Shown here: piece by piece, positions 9,746 through 18,727 of the stretch
How positions within the stretch are numbered: the first letter of the stretch is position 1
Layout of the letters: each line of letters opens with the position of its first letter
Source: Microbacterium suaedae
Lineage (GTDB): Bacteria > Actinomycetota > Actinomycetes > Actinomycetales > Microbacteriaceae
Assembly: GCF_003254645.1 (NCBI RefSeq)
Contig: NZ_PNFD01000002.1
Span: 248,001 to 312,000, forward strand
Reading direction: 5' to 3'
DNA: 64,000 bases
Position numbers and translations under genes: made by a program
Notes under the pieces: generated by a model
Seen by the model: the letters and a program-made list of their open reading frames with translations, nothing else
What the model was told of the DNA's origin: nothing
The model's database searches: none

Positions 9746-10444
9746 GTGACTTTCAGCGACTCCGCGTGGCCTCGGGCCGTGCTCTGGGATATGGACGGCA
9801 CGCTCGTGGACACCGAGCCGTACTGGATCGCGGTCGAGGGGCCTCTCGTCGAGAGTTATGGCGGCACCTGGACCCATGAAGACGCGCTGCGGCTCGTGGG
9901 CAGCGATCTCGAGGGCTCGGCCCGCATCCTGCAGGCGGCCGGTGTCGAGATGGGTGTGACCGAGCTCGTCGAGCACCTCACCGATCGTGTCCTGGAGCGC
10001 GTGAGCACTCACGGCGTCCCGTTCCGACCCGGTGCCCGAGAGCTTCTGCGCAGCCTGCGCGCGGCGGGTGTGAAGACAGCCATCGTGACGATGTCGCGGC
10101 GCCGTATGGCGGAGCAGATCGCGGAGCTCATCGGCTTCGACGCGTTCGACGCCATCCTCGGGGGCGACGATGTCGCGCGGCCTAAGCCGTACCCGGATCC
10201 CTATCTCGAAGGGGCTCGCGCGCTCGGCGTCGACATCCGTGACTGCGTCGCGATCGAGGACTCGCCGACGGGCCTCCGTGCCGCCGTCGCCTCGGGCGCC
10301 ACGGCACTGGGAGTGCCACACATGGTGGCGCTCGACGGGCTCGGGGCACGAGAGCTGTGGCCCACGCTTGACGGGCGCTCGGCGGTCGATCTCGCAGAGC
10401 TCTGGCGCGCACATCGCGCAGCGCCGGCGGAGGAGCGGGCGTGA
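9746..10444 (+). CDS. HAD-superfamily phosphatase (beta-phosphoglucomutase-like)
   Basis: 232 residues, cytosolic. All HAD motifs are seen: WDMDGTLVDTE near residue 13 (nucleophile Asp and acid Asp), TMSR (motif II), the Lys in VARPKPYPDPY, and AIEDSPTGLRAA (motif IV). The helical cap between residues 25 and 85 puts it in subfamily I with phosphoglucomutase/phosphatase enzymes. Substrate unknown. The stop overlaps the GTG of trmI, so the two genes are coupled; HAD next to trmI is a common actinobacterial order. Confidence 0.87.
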   Translation: MTFSDSAWPRAVLWDMDGTLVDTEPYWIAVEGPLVESYGGTWTHEDALRLVGSDLEGSARILQAAGVEMGVTELVEHLTDRVLERVSTHGVPFRPGARELLRSLRAAGVKTAIVTMSRRRMAEQIAELIGFDAFDAILGGDDVARPKPYPDPYLEGARALGVDIRDCVAIEDSPTGLRAAVASGATALGVPHMVALDGLGARELWPTLDGRSAVDLAELWRAHRAAPAEERA

Positions 10445-11463
10445 CGGCGCCGCGCGGGCCGTTCCGCTACGGCGATCGCGTCCAGCTGACGGGGCCGAAG
10501 GGAAAGCTCCACACGATCACGCTGCGCGAGGACGGCGAACTGCACACGCATCTCGGCGTGCTCGCCCACTCGGAGCTCGAGGGGCGGCCCGACGGATCCG
10601 TTGTCGTGAACACCGGCGGGCATGAGTATCTCGCCCTCCGCCCGCTGCTGCGCGACTTCGTCATGTCGATGCCGCGCGGCGCAGCGATCGTGTATCCGAA
10701 GGACGCGGCGCAGATCGTGACCCAGGCCGACATCTTCCCGGGGGCCGTCGTCGTCGAGGCGGGTGTCGGATCCGGCGCGCTGTCGATGTCTCTCCTGCGT
10801 GCGGTCGGCGACGAGGGGCGATTGCTGTCCTTCGAGCGGCGCGAGGAGTTCGCCGACGTCGCCCGCGCGAACGTCGAGACGTTCTTCGGCGAGATCCCCT
10901 CGCAGTGGGAGATCCACTTCGGCGACCTCGCCGAGGCACTCCCTCGGGACGTTCCGGACGGCACCGTCGACCGGGTCGTTCTCGACATGCTGGCCCCGTG
11001 GGAGGTGCTGCCGGCCGTCAGCGACGCGCTCGCGCCCGGCGGCGTCGTGCTCTGCTACGTGGCAACGGCGACCCAGCTCAGCCGCATTGCCGAGTTCGTC
11101 CGCGGAATGGGCGGATTCACGGAGCCCGAGGCGAGCGAGACGATGGTGCGCGGGTGGCACGTCGACGGCCTCGCCGTGCGCCCCGACCACCGCATGGTCG
11201 GGCACACGGGGTTCCTGCTCACGGCCCGAAAGCTCGCGCCGGGCTCCATCCCACCCGAGGTGAAGCGGCGCGCGTCGAAGCGCAGCTACGGGGACGAGGA
11301 CCAGGAGGTCTGGACGCCCGGAGCCGTCGGCGACCGCGAGATCACCGACAAGAATCTGCGCAAGCGGATCCGCGATGCTGAGAAGGCCGCGAGCGGTGCG
11401 CGACACGCCGCGAGCCTGCGCGCTGAAGACGACCCGGACGCGACCGCCCTCGACGATGAGTAG
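10441..11463 (+). CDS. trmI: tRNA (adenine-58-N1)-methyltransferase TrmI
   Basis: 340-residue SAM-dependent enzyme making m1A58 in tRNA T-loops, a tetramer in known cases. N-terminal beta-rich domain (TGPKGKLHTITL), then the Rossmann methyltransferase domain with VVEAGVGSGALSMSLLRAVG (SAM loop) near residue 105 and LDMLAPWEVLP, which carries the catalytic Asp. The C-terminal 60 residues are a charged tail. GTG start in a GTGA overlap with the HAD gene. In mycobacteria this gene lies beside the Pup-proteasome genes; here none follow. Confidence 0.92.
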   Translation: MTAPRGPFRYGDRVQLTGPKGKLHTITLREDGELHTHLGVLAHSELEGRPDGSVVVNTGGHEYLALRPLLRDFVMSMPRGAAIVYPKDAAQIVTQADIFPGAVVVEAGVGSGALSMSLLRAVGDEGRLLSFERREEFADVARANVETFFGEIPSQWEIHFGDLAEALPRDVPDGTVDRVVLDMLAPWEVLPAVSDALAPGGVVLCYVATATQLSRIAEFVRGMGGFTEPEASETMVRGWHVDGLAVRPDHRMVGHTGFLLTARKLAPGSIPPEVKRRASKRSYGDEDQEVWTPGAVGDREITDKNLRKRIRDAEKAASGARHAASLRAEDDPDATALDDE

Positions 11464-11466
11464 ACT
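11461..11466 (+). promoter_or_regulatory. -10 element TAGACT, leaderless promoter of FKBP-like lipoprotein
   Basis: The stop codon TAG of trmI is the first half of TAGACT; six bases separate the element from the GTG at 11473. Confidence 0.55.
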
Positions 11467-11472
11467 GACCCG

Positions 11473-12420
11473 GTGCGCAAGACGACAGCCGTAGCCAGTG
11501 TTCTGGGCCTGACCACTCTCGCCCTCGCGGGATGTTCGTCCGCTCCGCAGACCGCGGAACAGTGCGGGCGCGAGGCCGTCTCCGATCCCGTCATGAATGC
11601 CGTGGAGGTGTCGGGCGAGTTCGGAACCGAGCCGGTCGTCGAACTGCCCGCGTCGTTCGTGACCGACGACGCGGAGCACGCCGATGCGATCGTCGGCGAC
11701 GGGCCCGTCATCGATTCGGCGAGCCAGGGAGTCGTCTTTGACGCAACGCTGTTCGATGGCGGCAGCGGCACCGAGATCCCGATCACGGCGTATGCGGGCG
11801 ATCCGACGCAGGTCATCGGGCTGTCCAACATCTACGCGCAGATCCCGGGGCTCGAAGACGCGCTGCAGTGCGCGACGGAGGGATCCCGTGTCGTCGCCTC
11901 GCTGGGCGCCGACGGCATCGCGGAGACGTACGCGCAGCAGATCGTCCAGTTTGCCTCGCAGTATGGCCTCGACGTCGACCCGACGAACATGGTCGCGGTC
12001 GTCGATCTGCAGCGAGTGCTTCCGGCGGCCGCCGACGGGCAGCCCGTCTACAACGACGGATTCGGTCTGCCGAGCGTCGTGCGCGCGCCGGGCGGCGAGC
12101 CCGGCGTTATCGTCCCCGACGGCGCCGCCCCGGACGAACAGGTCACGCAGACGCTCCTGGCGGGCGACGGTGCCGAGCTCGCCGAGGGTGACACGGTGAC
12201 GGTGCAGTACACATCGGTGTCCTGGTCGGCGAAGGCGGTCTCGACGTCGACGTGGCAGACCGGTCAGCCCACGACCTCCACGGTGGACCAGCTGCCCGAG
12301 GGATTCGCGGATGCGCTCGAAGGCGCGACGATCGGATCCCAGGTGCTCACGGTCGTCCCGGGCGACGGCGACGCGACTGTTTCGGTCATCGACGTGCTGG
12401 GAGCCGTCCCGGCCGCGTGA
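11473..12420 (+). CDS. FKBP-like peptidyl-prolyl isomerase lipoprotein
   Basis: 315 residues. The N-terminus has a lipoprotein signal peptide (lipobox LALAGCSS, lipidated Cys near residue 17), so it is anchored outside the membrane. The last 90 residues fit an FKBP domain: VTQTLLAGDGAELAEGD, DTVTVQYTSVSW and PEGFADALEGATIGSQV with the usual GDTV-V-Y and G-L-G-x-G-x-x pattern. The middle of the protein resembles a second, divergent FKBP-like unit. Several active-site aromatic residues are not obvious, so isomerase activity is uncertain and a chaperone role is possible. The same kind of gene precedes pafB in other Microbacteriaceae as I remember them. Confidence 0.75.
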   Translation: MRKTTAVASVLGLTTLALAGCSSAPQTAEQCGREAVSDPVMNAVEVSGEFGTEPVVELPASFVTDDAEHADAIVGDGPVIDSASQGVVFDATLFDGGSGTEIPITAYAGDPTQVIGLSNIYAQIPGLEDALQCATEGSRVVASLGADGIAETYAQQIVQFASQYGLDVDPTNMVAVVDLQRVLPAAADGQPVYNDGFGLPSVVRAPGGEPGVIVPDGAAPDEQVTQTLLAGDGAELAEGDTVTVQYTSVSWSAKAVSTSTWQTGQPTTSTVDQLPEGFADALEGATIGSQVLTVVPGDGDATVSVIDVLGAVPAA

Positions 12421-12449
12421 CCCTCGCGACCATCCGGCTCCCATCGCCG

Positions 12450-12455
12450 TAGGAT
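12450..12455 (+). promoter_or_regulatory. -10 element TAGGAT, leaderless promoter of pafBC
   Basis: TAGGAT is followed after six bases by the GTG at 12462. No RecA-NDp-type element can be shown confidently upstream. Confidence 0.5.
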
Positions 12456-12461
12456 TGCGGC

Positions 12462-14450
12462 GTGGCACAGCGGATCCCCGCAGAAGAGCGGCTCATGAAC
12501 CTCACGGTCGCCCTCCTGGGCACCGAGGTGGGGCTCACGCGCGCGCAAATCTTCGATTCCGTCACGGGATACGTCGAACGTGTGCGGCAGGGGGCCGACG
12601 AGCAGGCGCTCGAGCGCATGTTCGAGCGTGACAAGGAGACGCTCGCCGGTCTCGGCACGCACGTCGAGGTCATCGGCGACAGCGAGAACCCGAGCAATAT
12701 GCGCGGCGCGCGCTATCGGATTCCCCGCGAGGACAACGTCCTCCCGGACGATCTGGAGTTCACGCCCGGCGAGCTCGCCATCCTGAGCCTCGCCGCCGAC
12801 GCGTGGAGCGAGGCCACGATGTCGCACGAGGCGCGTGCGGGCCTGCGCAAGATCCGGGCGCTCGGGATCGAGGTCGACGAGCCGATTCTCGGGTTCACTC
12901 CGCGCCTCAGCGCCCGCGACGCGGCGTTCACGCCGCTTCAGGCGGCGATCGATCGCGGCGCGGAGGTGCGCTTCGACTACCTGCGGCCCGGATCCCAGCG
13001 CGTCCGGAGCCGTCGGGTTCGTCCCCTGTCCCTCGTGCAGTTCGAGGGTCGTTGGCACCTGTACGGGCGCGACGAGGGTGTGGGGGAGCGGCGGACGTTT
13101 CTGCTGAGCCGTGTCGTCTCGGACGTGCGTCCGACGGGTGTGCGCTTCGACCCGTCGGAGGCGGCTGGGGCGGCGGCCGCAGCGCTCGCGGGCCTGCACG
13201 CCGTGGCCGAGACTCACCGCGCGCACATCGAGGTCACCCCGGGCTCCGAGGCGGCGCTGCGCCTCGGGCGGCGGGCGATCCCTGAGGCAGCCCCGCAGGG
13301 GCTCGTCGTGCCATACGTCGACGAGTACGTCCTCGCCGATGAGATCGCGTCCTACGGGCCCGACGCGCGTGTCGTCGAACCGCCGGAGCTGCGGGACGTG
13401 GTCATCGACCGTCTGCGCGCGGTGCGGCGACGGCACGAGCGCCCCGCCGACCTCGATGCCGCCGAGTCGTCCGCGCCAATGAAGCCACGCAGAAAGCAGC
13501 CGGTCGTCTCGTCCGAGCGGGTGCGCACGATCCTGACCCTCGTCCCGTGGCTTCTTGAGCGAGGAGATGTCTCCGTCGCCGATGCGGCACGCGCGTTCGA
13601 CGTCTCGCCCGACGAGATGCGCGGCATGCTCTCGACGCTGACGCTCGTGGGAGAACCGTCCGGCGGGTTCTATACGGGCGAGATGTTCGACCTCGACTGG
13701 GAGAGGCTCGAAGAAGACGACATCGTGCGCCTGACCCGCACCGTCGGCATCGAGCGTGTGCAGCGGTTCACAACGCGCGAGGCGGCCGCGCTCATCGCTG
13801 GCCTGCAGCTCGTGGCCGCGGCCCCGGGCGCCGCCGATGCCGAGACGCTCGACGCCCTGCGCAGCAAGCTTTCGCGCGGCGCAGGCGGGGGCGACCTCGG
13901 CGTTGTGACGGTCGATTCTCCGGTCGATGAGCTGCGCACGCTTCTGTCGCAGGCGGTGCGCGACCGGCGCGCCGTGCGCTTCACCTACACGCGTCCTGAC
14001 GGCGCACAGACGATCCGCACGGTCGATCCGTCCGATCTGCTGCTGACGAGCGGCGAGTGGTATCTGCGGGGATGGTGCCACCTGCGCGAGGCGACGCGGA
14101 CGTTCCATCTCGAGAGGATGAGTGACCTCGAGGTCACGGACGCGCCTGCCGATCACATGGGGGAGATGCGCTCCGAGCTGTTCGTGCCGGGCGAGGACGA
14201 CGTCGTCGCGACGTTGCGCTTCCCCGTGCGAATGCGGCCGCTTCTCGCCGAGTTCCTCGAACATGCCGAATTGCGCGAGGCGGGGAGCGAGATGTTCGCG
14301 CGGATCCCCGTCGGCGACGTCGGCACGCTTCGGCGCCTCGCCGCCCGTGGTGGAGGCGAGATCGAGGTCGTGGCACCGGCGACTGCCCGCGAGGCCGCAA
14401 GACAGTGGGCCGAGGCAGGCGAGAAACTGCACGGTTCGGCGTTACACTGA
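12462..14450 (+). CDS. pafBC: PafB-PafC fusion, WYL-domain DNA-damage transcriptional activator
   Basis: 662 residues, two tandem copies of winged-helix + WYL + WCX. First copy: MNLTVALLGTEVGLTRAQIF (HTH), then FDYLRPGSQ and RRVRPLSL in the WYL region. The second copy starts near Met340 (ATG at 13479, probably the old pafC start): RVRTILTLVPWLLERGD, FTYTRPDGAQTIRTVDPSDL and the C-terminal WCX domain. PafBC activates the LexA-independent mycobacterial DNA-damage response and is thought to be switched by a nucleic-acid ligand bound by WYL. Separate pafB and pafC are usual in mycobacteria; natural fusions are known, for example in Arthrobacter. pafA, pup and dop are not adjacent. Confidence 0.9.
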   Translation: MAQRIPAEERLMNLTVALLGTEVGLTRAQIFDSVTGYVERVRQGADEQALERMFERDKETLAGLGTHVEVIGDSENPSNMRGARYRIPREDNVLPDDLEFTPGELAILSLAADAWSEATMSHEARAGLRKIRALGIEVDEPILGFTPRLSARDAAFTPLQAAIDRGAEVRFDYLRPGSQRVRSRRVRPLSLVQFEGRWHLYGRDEGVGERRTFLLSRVVSDVRPTGVRFDPSEAAGAAAAALAGLHAVAETHRAHIEVTPGSEAALRLGRRAIPEAAPQGLVVPYVDEYVLADEIASYGPDARVVEPPELRDVVIDRLRAVRRRHERPADLDAAESSAPMKPRRKQPVVSSERVRTILTLVPWLLERGDVSVADAARAFDVSPDEMRGMLSTLTLVGEPSGGFYTGEMFDLDWERLEEDDIVRLTRTVGIERVQRFTTREAAALIAGLQLVAAAPGAADAETLDALRSKLSRGAGGGDLGVVTVDSPVDELRTLLSQAVRDRRAVRFTYTRPDGAQTIRTVDPSDLLLTSGEWYLRGWCHLREATRTFHLERMSDLEVTDAPADHMGEMRSELFVPGEDDVVATLRFPVRMRPLLAEFLEHAELREAGSEMFARIPVGDVGTLRRLAARGGGEIEVVAPATAREAARQWAEAGEKLHGSALH

Positions 14451-14482
14451 ACCGATAGCTCCCACCTCAGGATGGAGTCCGT

Positions 14483-14740
14483 ATGCCTTTCGGAAATGCC
14501 GGTGTCTGGCAGATCCTGCTGATCCTCGTGATCATCCTCCTCATCTTCGGTGCCTCGCGCCTTCCTGCGCTCGCCAAGAGCATGGGGCAGTCCGCCCGTG
14601 CGTTCAAGGGCGAGATGAAGCAGATGAAGGACGAAGGGAAGGCCGAAAGCGAGGCCGACTCGCCCGCTGAAGCAAAGGGCGAGGGATCGACGGCACCGCC
14701 GTCGACGGAGAGCCCGTCTTCCGACACCACCAAGCAGTAG
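14483..14740 (+). CDS. tatA: Sec-independent translocase subunit TatA
   Basis: 85 residues. One membrane helix (WQILLILVIILLIFGASRLP) is followed by the FG-x-x-x-LP hinge, an amphipathic helix with K-x-x-GQSARAFKGEM, and a charged acidic/Ser tail. It multimerises into the pore used for folded twin-arginine substrates. ATG with AGGATGGAG upstream. Six bases before tatC, as in nearly all actinobacteria. Confidence 0.93.
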   Translation: MPFGNAGVWQILLILVIILLIFGASRLPALAKSMGQSARAFKGEMKQMKDEGKAESEADSPAEAKGEGSTAPPSTESPSSDTTKQ

Positions 14741-14746
14741 CCCGCT

Positions 14747-15574
14747 GTGGCACGCCCCTCCGCAAACGGGGGCGCCTCCGGCGAGTCGAGCCTGCCGAAA
14801 GAGCGCAGGATGACGCTCGCGGGGCACCTCCGTGAGCTGCGTCGGCGCCTCGTGTATGCCGTCATCGGCCTGGCTGTCGGCATGATCGTTGCGGCCTTTC
14901 TGACCGATTGGATCATCCAGGCGCTCACGTCGCCGATCGTGCGAGTCGCTGAGAACCTCGACGACGAGTCCTTCACGAAGCTCACGTTCACGACGGTCAC
15001 GGGGCCGTTCGACATGCGCCTCCGCATCTCCTTTGTCGCGGGGCTGGTGCTGTCTGCTCCGGTCTGGCTCTGGCAGATCTGGCGCTTCGTCACGCCCGGT
15101 CTGACCCGCCGCGAGTTCTGGTATGCGTTCGGCTTCATGTGTGCGGCGATCCCGCTGTTCTTCGGCGGCGTCACGCTCGCGATCTTCCTGCTGCCGAACA
15201 TCATCACGATCATGGCGTCGTTCTTTCCCGACGACATCGAGCAGGTGGGACAGCTCTTCACGGCGACCGAGTACTACGCCTTCGTCTTCCGCACCCTGAC
15301 GATCGTGGGGATCGGCTTCGTCACCCCCGTGTTCGTCGTCGCGCTGAACCTGGCCGACGTCGTGCGCGGCAAGCAGGTGGTCCGGGCCTGGCGCTGGGTG
15401 GTGCTGCTCTGCCTCGTCTTCGGCATGTTCGCCTCACCTCCGGCCGACATGATCACGTTCCTGATCGTGTCGTCGATCATGTTCGCGCTGTACATGATCG
15501 CGGCAGGGGTGTGCCTCGTGTTCGACTGGCAAAAGAAGAAGCGCCACCCGGAGATGTTCGTCGAGTACAGCTGA
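14747..15574 (+). CDS. tatC: Sec-independent translocase subunit TatC
   Basis: 275-residue receptor for twin-arginine signal peptides. Six membrane segments are visible, with the cytoplasmic N-terminal motif LAGHLRELRRRL, the first periplasmic loop carrying LTFTTVTGPFDMRLRIS, and VTPVFVVALNLADVV near the C-terminus. GTG start; the ATG is absent in frame near the start. TatB-like function is supplied by TatA or by a tatB elsewhere, since none lies here. Confidence 0.93.
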   Translation: MARPSANGGASGESSLPKERRMTLAGHLRELRRRLVYAVIGLAVGMIVAAFLTDWIIQALTSPIVRVAENLDDESFTKLTFTTVTGPFDMRLRISFVAGLVLSAPVWLWQIWRFVTPGLTRREFWYAFGFMCAAIPLFFGGVTLAIFLLPNIITIMASFFPDDIEQVGQLFTATEYYAFVFRTLTIVGIGFVTPVFVVALNLADVVRGKQVVRAWRWVVLLCLVFGMFASPPADMITFLIVSSIMFALYMIAAGVCLVFDWQKKKRHPEMFVEYS

Positions 15575-15602
15575 TCGCTGCCCGACATGGTGGGATGGAC
15601 TC

Positions 15603-18011
15603 ATGACCTCCGCCACGCCCGCCGACCGGTACGCCGAGGCGCGAGAGAACCGCGAGCACCCCGTCACCGCCGAGTTCGCCGCAGCGCAGCGCTTTGAATT
15701 GGACCCCTTCCAGAACGCGGGGTGCCGTGCGCTCGAGGACGGATCGAGCGTGCTCGTCGCGGCGCCGACGGGCGCGGGAAAGACGATCGTCGGCGAGTTC
15801 GCGATCCATCTCGCGATGCGCTCGTCAGGCGACAAGGCCTTCTACACCACCCCCATGAAGGCGCTGTCGAATCAGAAGTTCCGTGAGCTGCAGGACGTCT
15901 ACGGCGCCGATGAGGTCGGTCTGCTCACGGGTGACACGAACATCAACTCGCATGCCCGCGTCGTCGTGATGACGACCGAGGTGCTGCGCAACATGATCTA
16001 CGCGGGATCGTCGGCGCTCGACAGCCTGCGCTACGTGATCATGGACGAGGTGCACTACCTCGCCGATCGTTTCCGCGGAGCCGTCTGGGAAGAGGTCATC
16101 ATCCACCTTCCGCCGTCGGTGCGGCTCGTGTCACTGTCGGCGACGGTGTCGAACGCCGAGGAGTTCGGTGACTGGCTCGGCACCGTGCGCGGTGACACAC
16201 AGGTCATCGTCTCCGAGACGCGCCCCGTGCCGCTCGAGCAGCACGTGCTCGCGCGCGGGGACCTGCTGCCCCTCTTCGACGAGCGCGCCGGCGAGGCCGC
16301 GGCCGAGGTGAATCGGGAGCTGCTGCGCCTCGGCCGGGGGCTCGCGACGGGCGGCGGATCGCGGCGCGGGCGCGGACGGCAGCAGCGGCCGCCGCGCGGC
16401 GGTGGACGCCTCGACCGGGCCCAGGCAATCGAGCTTCTCGAACGCCAGCACCTGCTTCCCGCGATCTTCTTCATCTTCAGCCGGGTGGGCTGCGATCAGG
16501 CCGTCGTGCAGGTCCGTCGCGCGGGGATCCGCCTGACGAACCGTGAGGAGCGCGAGCAGATCCGCGCGATCGTGCGGGAGCGCACAGCCGCCCTGCAGGA
16601 CGAGGATCTCGGAGTGCTCGGCTTCTACGAGTGGGCCGCCGATCTGGAGCGCGGCATCGCGGCGCACCACGCCGGCATGCTTCCGGCCTTCAAGGAAGTC
16701 GTCGAGGAGCTGTTCCAGCGCAAGCTCGTCAAGGTCGTCTTTGCGACCGAGACGCTCGCCCTCGGCATCAACATGCCGGCGCGCACGGTCGTGCTCGAGA
16801 AGCTCGAGAAGTTCAACGGCGAGGCGCGCGTGCCCATCACATCGGGGGAGTACACGCAGCTGACGGGCCGAGCGGGCCGCCGCGGCATCGACGTGGAGGG
16901 GCACGCGGTCGTGCACTGGACCGACGGCTTGGATCCGCACGCCGTCGCGTCGCTCGCGTCGCGCCGCACCTACCCGCTGAACTCGTCCTTCCGTCCGACA
17001 TACAACATGGCGGTCAACCTCATCGATCAGTTCGGTCGTCCGGCTGCGCGCGAGATCCTCGAGTCTTCGTTCGCGCAGTTCCAGGCCGACCGCGCAGTCG
17101 TCGGCGTCGCGCGGGAGGTCAAGCGCGCCGAGGAGTCGCTCGAGGGCTACCTCACCGCCATGCAGTGCCACCTCGGCGACTTCGCCGAATACGCCGGGAT
17201 CCGCCGCGAGCTCAGCGACCTCGAGAAGAAGGCCCGCAAGGACCACACGGCTTCCAAGGCTCGCCAGGAGCAGCGCCGCCAGAAGATGGCCGGCCTCAAG
17301 AAGCGCCTGCAGCGGCACGACTGCCACCGCTGCGGCGAACGCGAGCAGCACGCACGCTGGGGCGAGCGGTACTACAAGCTCAAGAAGCACACCGACAAGC
17401 AGCGGCGCGAGATCGCCTCGCGCACAGGCACGGTCGCGCGGCAGTTTGACCGCATCGTCGATGTGCTCGTGGAACTCGACTATGTGCGCGTCGACGGTGA
17501 GCAGGCCGCGCTCACCGACAGCGGGCGCACGATGAAGCGCATCTACGGAGACCGCGATCTGCTCGTCGCCGAGGCGTTGCGCCTGAAGCTGTGGGAGTCG
17601 CTCGACCCGGCCTCGCTCGCGGCGCTCGCGTGCACGCTCGTGTACGAGCCGCGGCGCGGCGAGCAGAACGGCGACTTCGCGCTGCCGCGCGGCAACTTCC
17701 GGGAGGCGCTGGACCGCTCCGAGCGGCTGTGGGCCGAGCTCGACGACCTCGAACAGGATCACCGCCTGCCGGGCACGGCGCCGCTCGCGCCGGGCCTCGC
17801 GCAGGCGATGCACATGTGGGCGCGCGGCCAGCTGCTCGACCGCGTTCTCGGCTCGGCCGAGATGGCGGCGGGCGATTTCGTGCGCTGGGCGAAGCAGACG
17901 ATCGACCTGCTCGACCAGATCTCGCTCACGGCCGACGGCGAGCTCGCCCGCACGTCCCGCCGCGCCCTCGACGCGGTCCGCCGCGGCATCGTCGCGTACT
18001 CGGGGGTGTGA
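15603..18011 (+). CDS. helY: DEAD/DEAH-box helicase HelY (Ski2/Mtr4-like)
   Basis: 802-residue superfamily 2 RNA helicase. Walker A VAAPTGAGKT near residue 57, TPMKALSNQKF (Ia), VIMDEVHYL (DEVH box), SLSATVSNAEEFGDW (III), FATETLALGINMPARTVV (V) and QLTGRAGRRGID (VI). A basic Gly/Arg-rich insert around residues 245-270 looks disordered. The C-terminal half has the DSHCT domain of Ski2-type helicases, plus a CHRCGEREQ cysteine pair near residue 580. Follows tatC by 28 bases; the tatA-tatC-helY order is conserved in actinobacteria. Probably acts in RNA turnover. Confidence 0.92.
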   Translation: MTSATPADRYAEARENREHPVTAEFAAAQRFELDPFQNAGCRALEDGSSVLVAAPTGAGKTIVGEFAIHLAMRSSGDKAFYTTPMKALSNQKFRELQDVYGADEVGLLTGDTNINSHARVVVMTTEVLRNMIYAGSSALDSLRYVIMDEVHYLADRFRGAVWEEVIIHLPPSVRLVSLSATVSNAEEFGDWLGTVRGDTQVIVSETRPVPLEQHVLARGDLLPLFDERAGEAAAEVNRELLRLGRGLATGGGSRRGRGRQQRPPRGGGRLDRAQAIELLERQHLLPAIFFIFSRVGCDQAVVQVRRAGIRLTNREEREQIRAIVRERTAALQDEDLGVLGFYEWAADLERGIAAHHAGMLPAFKEVVEELFQRKLVKVVFATETLALGINMPARTVVLEKLEKFNGEARVPITSGEYTQLTGRAGRRGIDVEGHAVVHWTDGLDPHAVASLASRRTYPLNSSFRPTYNMAVNLIDQFGRPAAREILESSFAQFQADRAVVGVAREVKRAEESLEGYLTAMQCHLGDFAEYAGIRRELSDLEKKARKDHTASKARQEQRRQKMAGLKKRLQRHDCHRCGEREQHARWGERYYKLKKHTDKQRREIASRTGTVARQFDRIVDVLVELDYVRVDGEQAALTDSGRTMKRIYGDRDLLVAEALRLKLWESLDPASLAALACTLVYEPRRGEQNGDFALPRGNFREALDRSERLWAELDDLEQDHRLPGTAPLAPGLAQAMHMWARGQLLDRVLGSAEMAAGDFVRWAKQTIDLLDQISLTADGELARTSRRALDAVRRGIVAYSGV

Positions 18012-18047
18012 GGGATATCGGGTCGACACCTCGACCTCGCGTAAGAA

Positions 18048-18062
18048 ATCAGATAATCTGAT
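18048..18062. promoter_or_regulatory. Inverted repeat ATCAGAT-A-ATCTGAT, toxin-antitoxin operator
   Basis: Perfect 7-1-7 inverted repeat ending three bases before the antitoxin ATG. Phd/YefM-type antitoxins bind such repeats to repress their own operon. The AT-rich stretch also offers a -10-like sequence. Confidence 0.65.
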
Positions 18063-18065
18063 CTC

Positions 18066-18323
18066 ATGAGATCGGTCACCGCCACATCCGCATCGAGGGG
18101 CTTCTCCGAGCTCCTCAGCGCGGTTGAGCATGGCGATGTGGTGACCATCATGCGTGGTGGCCGGGCCGTCGCCGAGTTGCGCCCGGTCGAGCGACACACA
18201 TTGGCCGCGTTGCGCTCTCGGCTACCCGGAGAGCCGGTCTTCGACGACGAGATGGCGACCAGCATCGCCGAGGCCACGAGCCTGCTGACGAACGAGTCGA
18301 CGGACCCGTGGGACGACGACTGA
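18066..18323 (+). CDS. vapB: Phd/YefM-family antitoxin
   Basis: 85 residues. The N-terminal 55 form the DNA-binding Phd fold (SASRGFSELLSAVEHGDVVTI then RGGRAVAELRP); the C-terminal 30 are acidic (TNESTDPWDDD) and are expected to wrap around the toxin. The 3' end overlaps the toxin GTG by 16 bases, so translation is coupled. A perfect inverted repeat sits just before the ATG. Confidence 0.88.
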   Translation: MRSVTATSASRGFSELLSAVEHGDVVTIMRGGRAVAELRPVERHTLAALRSRLPGEPVFDDEMATSIAEATSLLTNESTDPWDDD

Positions 18324-18709
18324 TCGTCGATACGAACGTCCTGATCGCGATCGAGCGGGGCGTTTCCGACGTGTACGAGCCGCTGCGCGATGACGACGAG
18401 ATCGCGATCGCGGCTGTCACGCGTGCCGAACTGATGCTCGGCGTCGAGCTCGCCCCTGATGAAGCGACCGCTCGCCGTCGAGAAAAGCGTGTGACGGCAA
18501 TCCTGGATGGCGTCGACGTCCTCGACTACACGGCGCGCACGTCCGACCATCACGCGATCCTGCTGGCGCACGTGCGCCAGTCGGGGCGGCCGCGCGGGGC
18601 TCACGATCTCGTGATCGCATCGCATGCGGTGGAGACGGGGCGTGCCCTGTTCAGCGCCGACGTGAAGGCTCGCTTCGGAGATCTTCCCGGTGTGCGCACG
18701 CTCGCCTGA
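18308..18709 (+). CDS. vapC: PIN-domain ribonuclease toxin VapC
   Basis: 133 residues, one PIN domain. The acidic Mg-binding quartet is intact: Asp8 (LIVDTN), Glu41 (RAELMLG), Asp100 (GAHDLVIA) and Asp118 (FSADVKARF). Known VapC toxins cut tRNA or rRNA and stop translation until the antitoxin is replaced. GTG start inside the antitoxin gene. No sign of truncation. Target RNA cannot be read. Confidence 0.9.
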   Translation: MGRRLIVDTNVLIAIERGVSDVYEPLRDDDEIAIAAVTRAELMLGVELAPDEATARRREKRVTAILDGVDVLDYTARTSDHHAILLAHVRQSGRPRGAHDLVIASHAVETGRALFSADVKARFGDLPGVRTLA

Positions 18710-18727
18710 TCGCGTGTGAGTGGCGAC

